Shown piece after piece: positions 6,858-8,453 of a DNA stretch of 8,453 nt. A program made the translations under genes and the position numbers. Source of the DNA: Planctomyces sp. (GTDB lineage Bacteria; Planctomycetota; Planctomycetia; Planctomycetales; Planctomycetaceae); contig SYLK01000466.1 in NCBI GenBank assembly GCA_005809115.1, positions 1 through 8,453 of the forward strand. Reading direction: 5' to 3'. Under the pieces are notes generated by a model, which saw only the letters and a program-made list of their open reading frames with translations, did no database searches and was not told the DNA's origin. How positions within the stretch are numbered: the first letter of the stretch is position 1; each line of letters opens with the position of its first letter.

Positions 6858-7562
6858 ATGGCTCTGCGACGGAAAGCCACCTCTGGGAAATCTCGCCGCG
6901 CTCCGGCAAAGCGGCTGCCGGAATTCCTGCAGGTCGCGAAGCGACGCCCGTTCACCGTCTTCCTGGTCGTTGACGATCAGGAAGCTCGCGCCGCGCTGGC
7001 CGGGTCGCTGCGAAAGCACAAACTGGACGTGCGAGAATACATGACAGGCCGGGAGTTTCTGATCGACTATCGCAAGCCAGCCGTCGGCATCCTGCTGGCC
7101 GATATTCGGTTGCGCGGGATGACATGGGAAAAGCTGCTGTCGGAATCACAGACGAAACGAATTGCACTGCCGATCGTATTCATCGCCGGGCATGCAGACT
7201 CCCCGGCGGCTGTTCGGGCAGTGCGATCTGGTGCCTTTGATTTCGTGACCCGGCTCGGCACGGACAGCGAAATCCTGCCCGTCCTGATGCGCGCGTACAG
7301 CGCCCACTATGACGTTGATCCGGAAGCCGGCACGGAAGAACTGGATGCCGCGATTCAGGGGGTCGCTCGTATTTCGAAGCGCGAGCATCAAGTGCTGCGG
7401 CTGGTCTGTGAGGGACACTCCAGCCGTGAGATTGCTGCTGATCTGGGAATCAGCAACAAGACGGTGGAGGCCCATCGGGCACGCATCAATGCCAGACTGA
7501 GGACGCGCACCGTGTCTCAGATTCTCCGCGTTTACCTCGCGTTCGTGCACCCTGAGGACTGA
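6858..7562 (+). CDS. FixJ/NarL-type response regulator with degenerate receiver and LuxR-type HTH
   Basis: This encodes a 234-residue transcription regulator. ATG 6858 is well supported by GAAGGA at 6845-6850, 7 nt upstream. Residues 1-31 are an unusual Arg/Lys-rich extension before the receiver. The receiver spans about 33-150: acidic pair D39-D40 (VVDD) and likely phospho-acceptor D82 (LLADIRLRGM). The position normally holding Thr/Ser in FI-T-GH is Ala110, and the usual Lys of the KP motif is Arg132 with no following Pro. The LuxR-type helix-turn-helix spans about 172-225 (SKREHQVLRLVCEGHSSREI, then ISNKTVEAHRARI), so DNA binding is likely. No partner histidine kinase lies in the window. 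The gene is separated by 255 nt from the DUF1501 gene and is probably its own transcription unit. Targets are unknown; the flanking PSCyt1 genes are candidates. Phosphorylation may be weak, altered or unnecessary. Confidence 0.88.
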   Translation: MALRRKATSGKSRRAPAKRLPEFLQVAKRRPFTVFLVVDDQEARAALAGSLRKHKLDVREYMTGREFLIDYRKPAVGILLADIRLRGMTWEKLLSESQTKRIALPIVFIAGHADSPAAVRAVRSGAFDFVTRLGTDSEILPVLMRAYSAHYDVDPEAGTEELDAAIQGVARISKREHQVLRLVCEGHSSREIAADLGISNKTVEAHRARINARLRTRTVSQILRVYLAFVHPED

Positions 7563-7627
7563 CGCACAACGGTCACAGGGTGGACTTGTCCGCCGGAGCT
7601 GACGACCAGCAGTCGGAATCATCGTCC

Positions 7628-7637
7628 TGCAGCTGCA
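7628..7637 (+). repeat. 10-bp perfect palindrome TGCAGCTGCA
   Basis: The sequence equals its own reverse complement. It lies directly upstream of the larger hairpin at 7640-7676 in the gap after the response regulator. It could be a protein-binding dyad or chance. Confidence 0.3.
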
Positions 7638-7639
7638 TT

Positions 7640-7676
7640 GCAGAGCCGGGAAGATTATCATACTCCGTGGCTCTGC
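7640..7676 (+). terminator. Strong inverted repeat 78 nt after the response regulator, possible terminator
   Basis: GCAGAGCC (7640-7647) and GGCTCTGC (7669-7676) pair perfectly. Inner pairs (GGA 7649-7651 with TCC 7664-7666) could lengthen the stem with small irregularities. The loop contains an AT-rich island with TATCAT (7656-7661), which resembles a -10 hexamer but has no good -35 partner. No T-tract follows, so this may be a Rho-type or regulatory hairpin rather than an intrinsic terminator. Confidence 0.35.
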
Positions 7677-7678
7677 CT

Positions 7679-7697
7679 CCCCGGTGATCGTCCGGGG
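7679..7697 (+). repeat. All-GC 6-bp inverted repeat next to the preceding hairpin
   Basis: CCCCGG (7679-7684) and CCGGGG (7692-7697) are exact reverse complements around a 7-nt loop. A further dyad, GACGC/GCGTC, follows at 7702-7713. These stacked dyads occupy the middle of the 7563-7801 gap. I see no gene in that gap. Confidence 0.35.
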
Positions 7698-7801
7698 CTC
7701 GGACGCCAGCGTCGGATGAGGATCTCTCAGTGGTGTGTGGCGGCAATCGTGGAGAATACGGTCTGCTGCCCGAAAATTCTGCGGCCGGAGAATGGTGCCT
7801 G

Positions 7802-8453
7802 ATGCCTGGCTTCTCTTGCGTCTTCCTGTCACTGGTCACTGCCGTCGTCACTGGCGGAGCGACCGTTGTTCGCCTGAGACTCCGGCAGCGACCGCTGCGG
7901 CCATCTGCCATGCTGCGGCCGGTCATGCTGGGTGTATCGGCTCTGTGTGCAGGTCTTGCTCCGGGCGGGATTGAACTGGCTGGCGGGAACGAGCGCGTGG
8001 AGTTCTTTGAGCAGAAAATCCGCCCGCTCCTCGAACGGCACTGCAGTGCCTGTCACAGTTCAGACACCCGGCAGAGCGGTGGGCTCGTGCTCGATTCGAA
8101 ACATGGCTGGACGAATGGTGGAGACAGTGGACCAGCTATTCTTCCTGGTGACCCTGCAGGCAGCCTGTTGATTCGGGCCGTGCAATGGAACAACGAAGCG
8201 CTGAAAATGCCACCCGAGGATGCCGGAGGCAAGCTGGCCGACGCCCAGATCCGTGATCTGGAAGTCGGGATCCGGCAGGGGGCATTTGATCCCCGGACGG
8301 AACCTCGCGGAACCGGAATCACCCGGAGCTGGGAGGAGACGTTTGCCGGTCGCCGGGACTGGTGGAGTCTGCAGCCCGTGAGAAATCCGGCGATCCCGGA
8401 AACCGACGATTCGGACTGGTCGCAACATGCCGTCGATCGCTTTCTCCGGGTGA
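7802..8453 (+). CDS. Second planctomycete cytochrome c (PSCyt1) / DUF1549-type protein, N-terminal part, cut by window end
   Basis: The frame is open from 7688 to the right edge. ATG 7802 is the first ATG, with GGAG at 7787-7790. ATG 7910 is a serious alternative because it opens a cleaner signal peptide (MLRPVMLGVSALCAGLAPGG). From 7802 the protein has 217 residues in the window. Residues 3-23 and 41-56 are two hydrophobic stretches with an Arg-rich linker between them. PSCyt1 covers about 66-165: VEFFEQKIRPLLERHCSACH with CxxCH at 81-85, GGLVLDS, and LKMPPED at 134-140. The usual WI..GA.W ending is changed to VGIRQGAFDP. The start of a DUF1549-like region follows directly (WWSLQPVRNPAIP, then HAVDRFLR), with no LamG module between, unlike the gene at 1953. 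The last complete codon is followed by one base, so the apparent terminal TGA is out of frame. Downstream DUF1549/DUF1553 is expected but not seen. Confidence 0.8.
   Translation, partial: MPGFSCVFLSLVTAVVTGGATVVRLRLRQRPLRPSAMLRPVMLGVSALCAGLAPGGIELAGGNERVEFFEQKIRPLLERHCSACHSSDTRQSGGLVLDSKHGWTNGGDSGPAILPGDPAGSLLIRAVQWNNEALKMPPEDAGGKLADAQIRDLEVGIRQGAFDPRTEPRGTGITRSWEETFAGRRDWWSLQPVRNPAIPETDDSDWSQHAVDRFLRV

Noticed and set aside
7146..7832. 228-codon minus-strand frame spanning the regulator end and the intergenic region
   Set aside because: It is mostly antisense to the LuxR-type HTH and low in recognisable features; its extension into the gap is better explained by lack of stops in GC-rich DNA.
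8450..8453. TGA at the window end as the stop of the last gene
   Set aside because: It is out of frame; in the PSCyt1 frame the last complete codon is GTG at 8450-8452, and the gene continues beyond the window.

Overview
The window looks like chromosomal DNA from a planctomycete (Planctomycetota). The evidence is gene content: two genes carry the planctomycete-type cytochrome c domain (PSCyt1, CxxCH) followed by DUF1549/DUF1553. A DUF1501 protein sits in tandem with one of them, and a long secreted protein is built of fibronectin-III-like, jelly-roll and discoidin-like modules. Such sets of large exported proteins are typical of Planctomycetes and related phyla. The DNA is visibly GC-rich, and all five loci lie on the + strand.

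Layout. (1) 2-1798: an extracellular multidomain protein, open at the left window edge. (2) 1799-1952: a short intergenic region with a perfect 10-bp inverted repeat. (3) 1953-5170: a PSCyt1 / LamG-like / DUF1549 / DUF1553 gene of 1066 codons in its inferred intact form. An exact 17-bp tandem duplication at 3939-3979 throws it out of frame, so it now reads as two overlapping open frames (1953-4088 and 3962-5170). The same gene carries a second, in-frame 18-bp tandem duplication at 3037-3077. (4) 5187-6602: a DUF1501 protein with a Tat-type signal, starting 16 nt after the preceding stop and almost certainly in the same operon. (5) 6603-6857: intergenic, with a candidate promoter and small dyads. 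(6) 6858-7562: a FixJ/NarL-type response regulator whose receiver lacks the usual Thr and Lys switch residues. (7) 7563-7801: intergenic, rich in GC hairpins. (8) 7802-8453: the N-terminal part of a second PSCyt1 gene, without a LamG insert, running off the right edge.

How they may work together. The PSCyt1/DUF1549/DUF1553 and DUF1501 proteins form a recurrent pair in planctomycetes, usually one exported heme-motif protein plus one exported alkaline-phosphatase-superfamily-like protein. Their biochemical role is not established; carbohydrate or sulfated polysaccharide handling is often suspected. The response regulator lies between two such units and could control one or both, but nothing in the sequence proves this. 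No mobile element, CRISPR array, tRNA or rRNA was recognised. The most distinctive observations are the frame-breaking 17-bp duplication with its micro-repeat architecture, the discoidin and jelly-roll modules nested inside a split fibronectin-III-like domain in gene 1, and the degenerate receiver domain.
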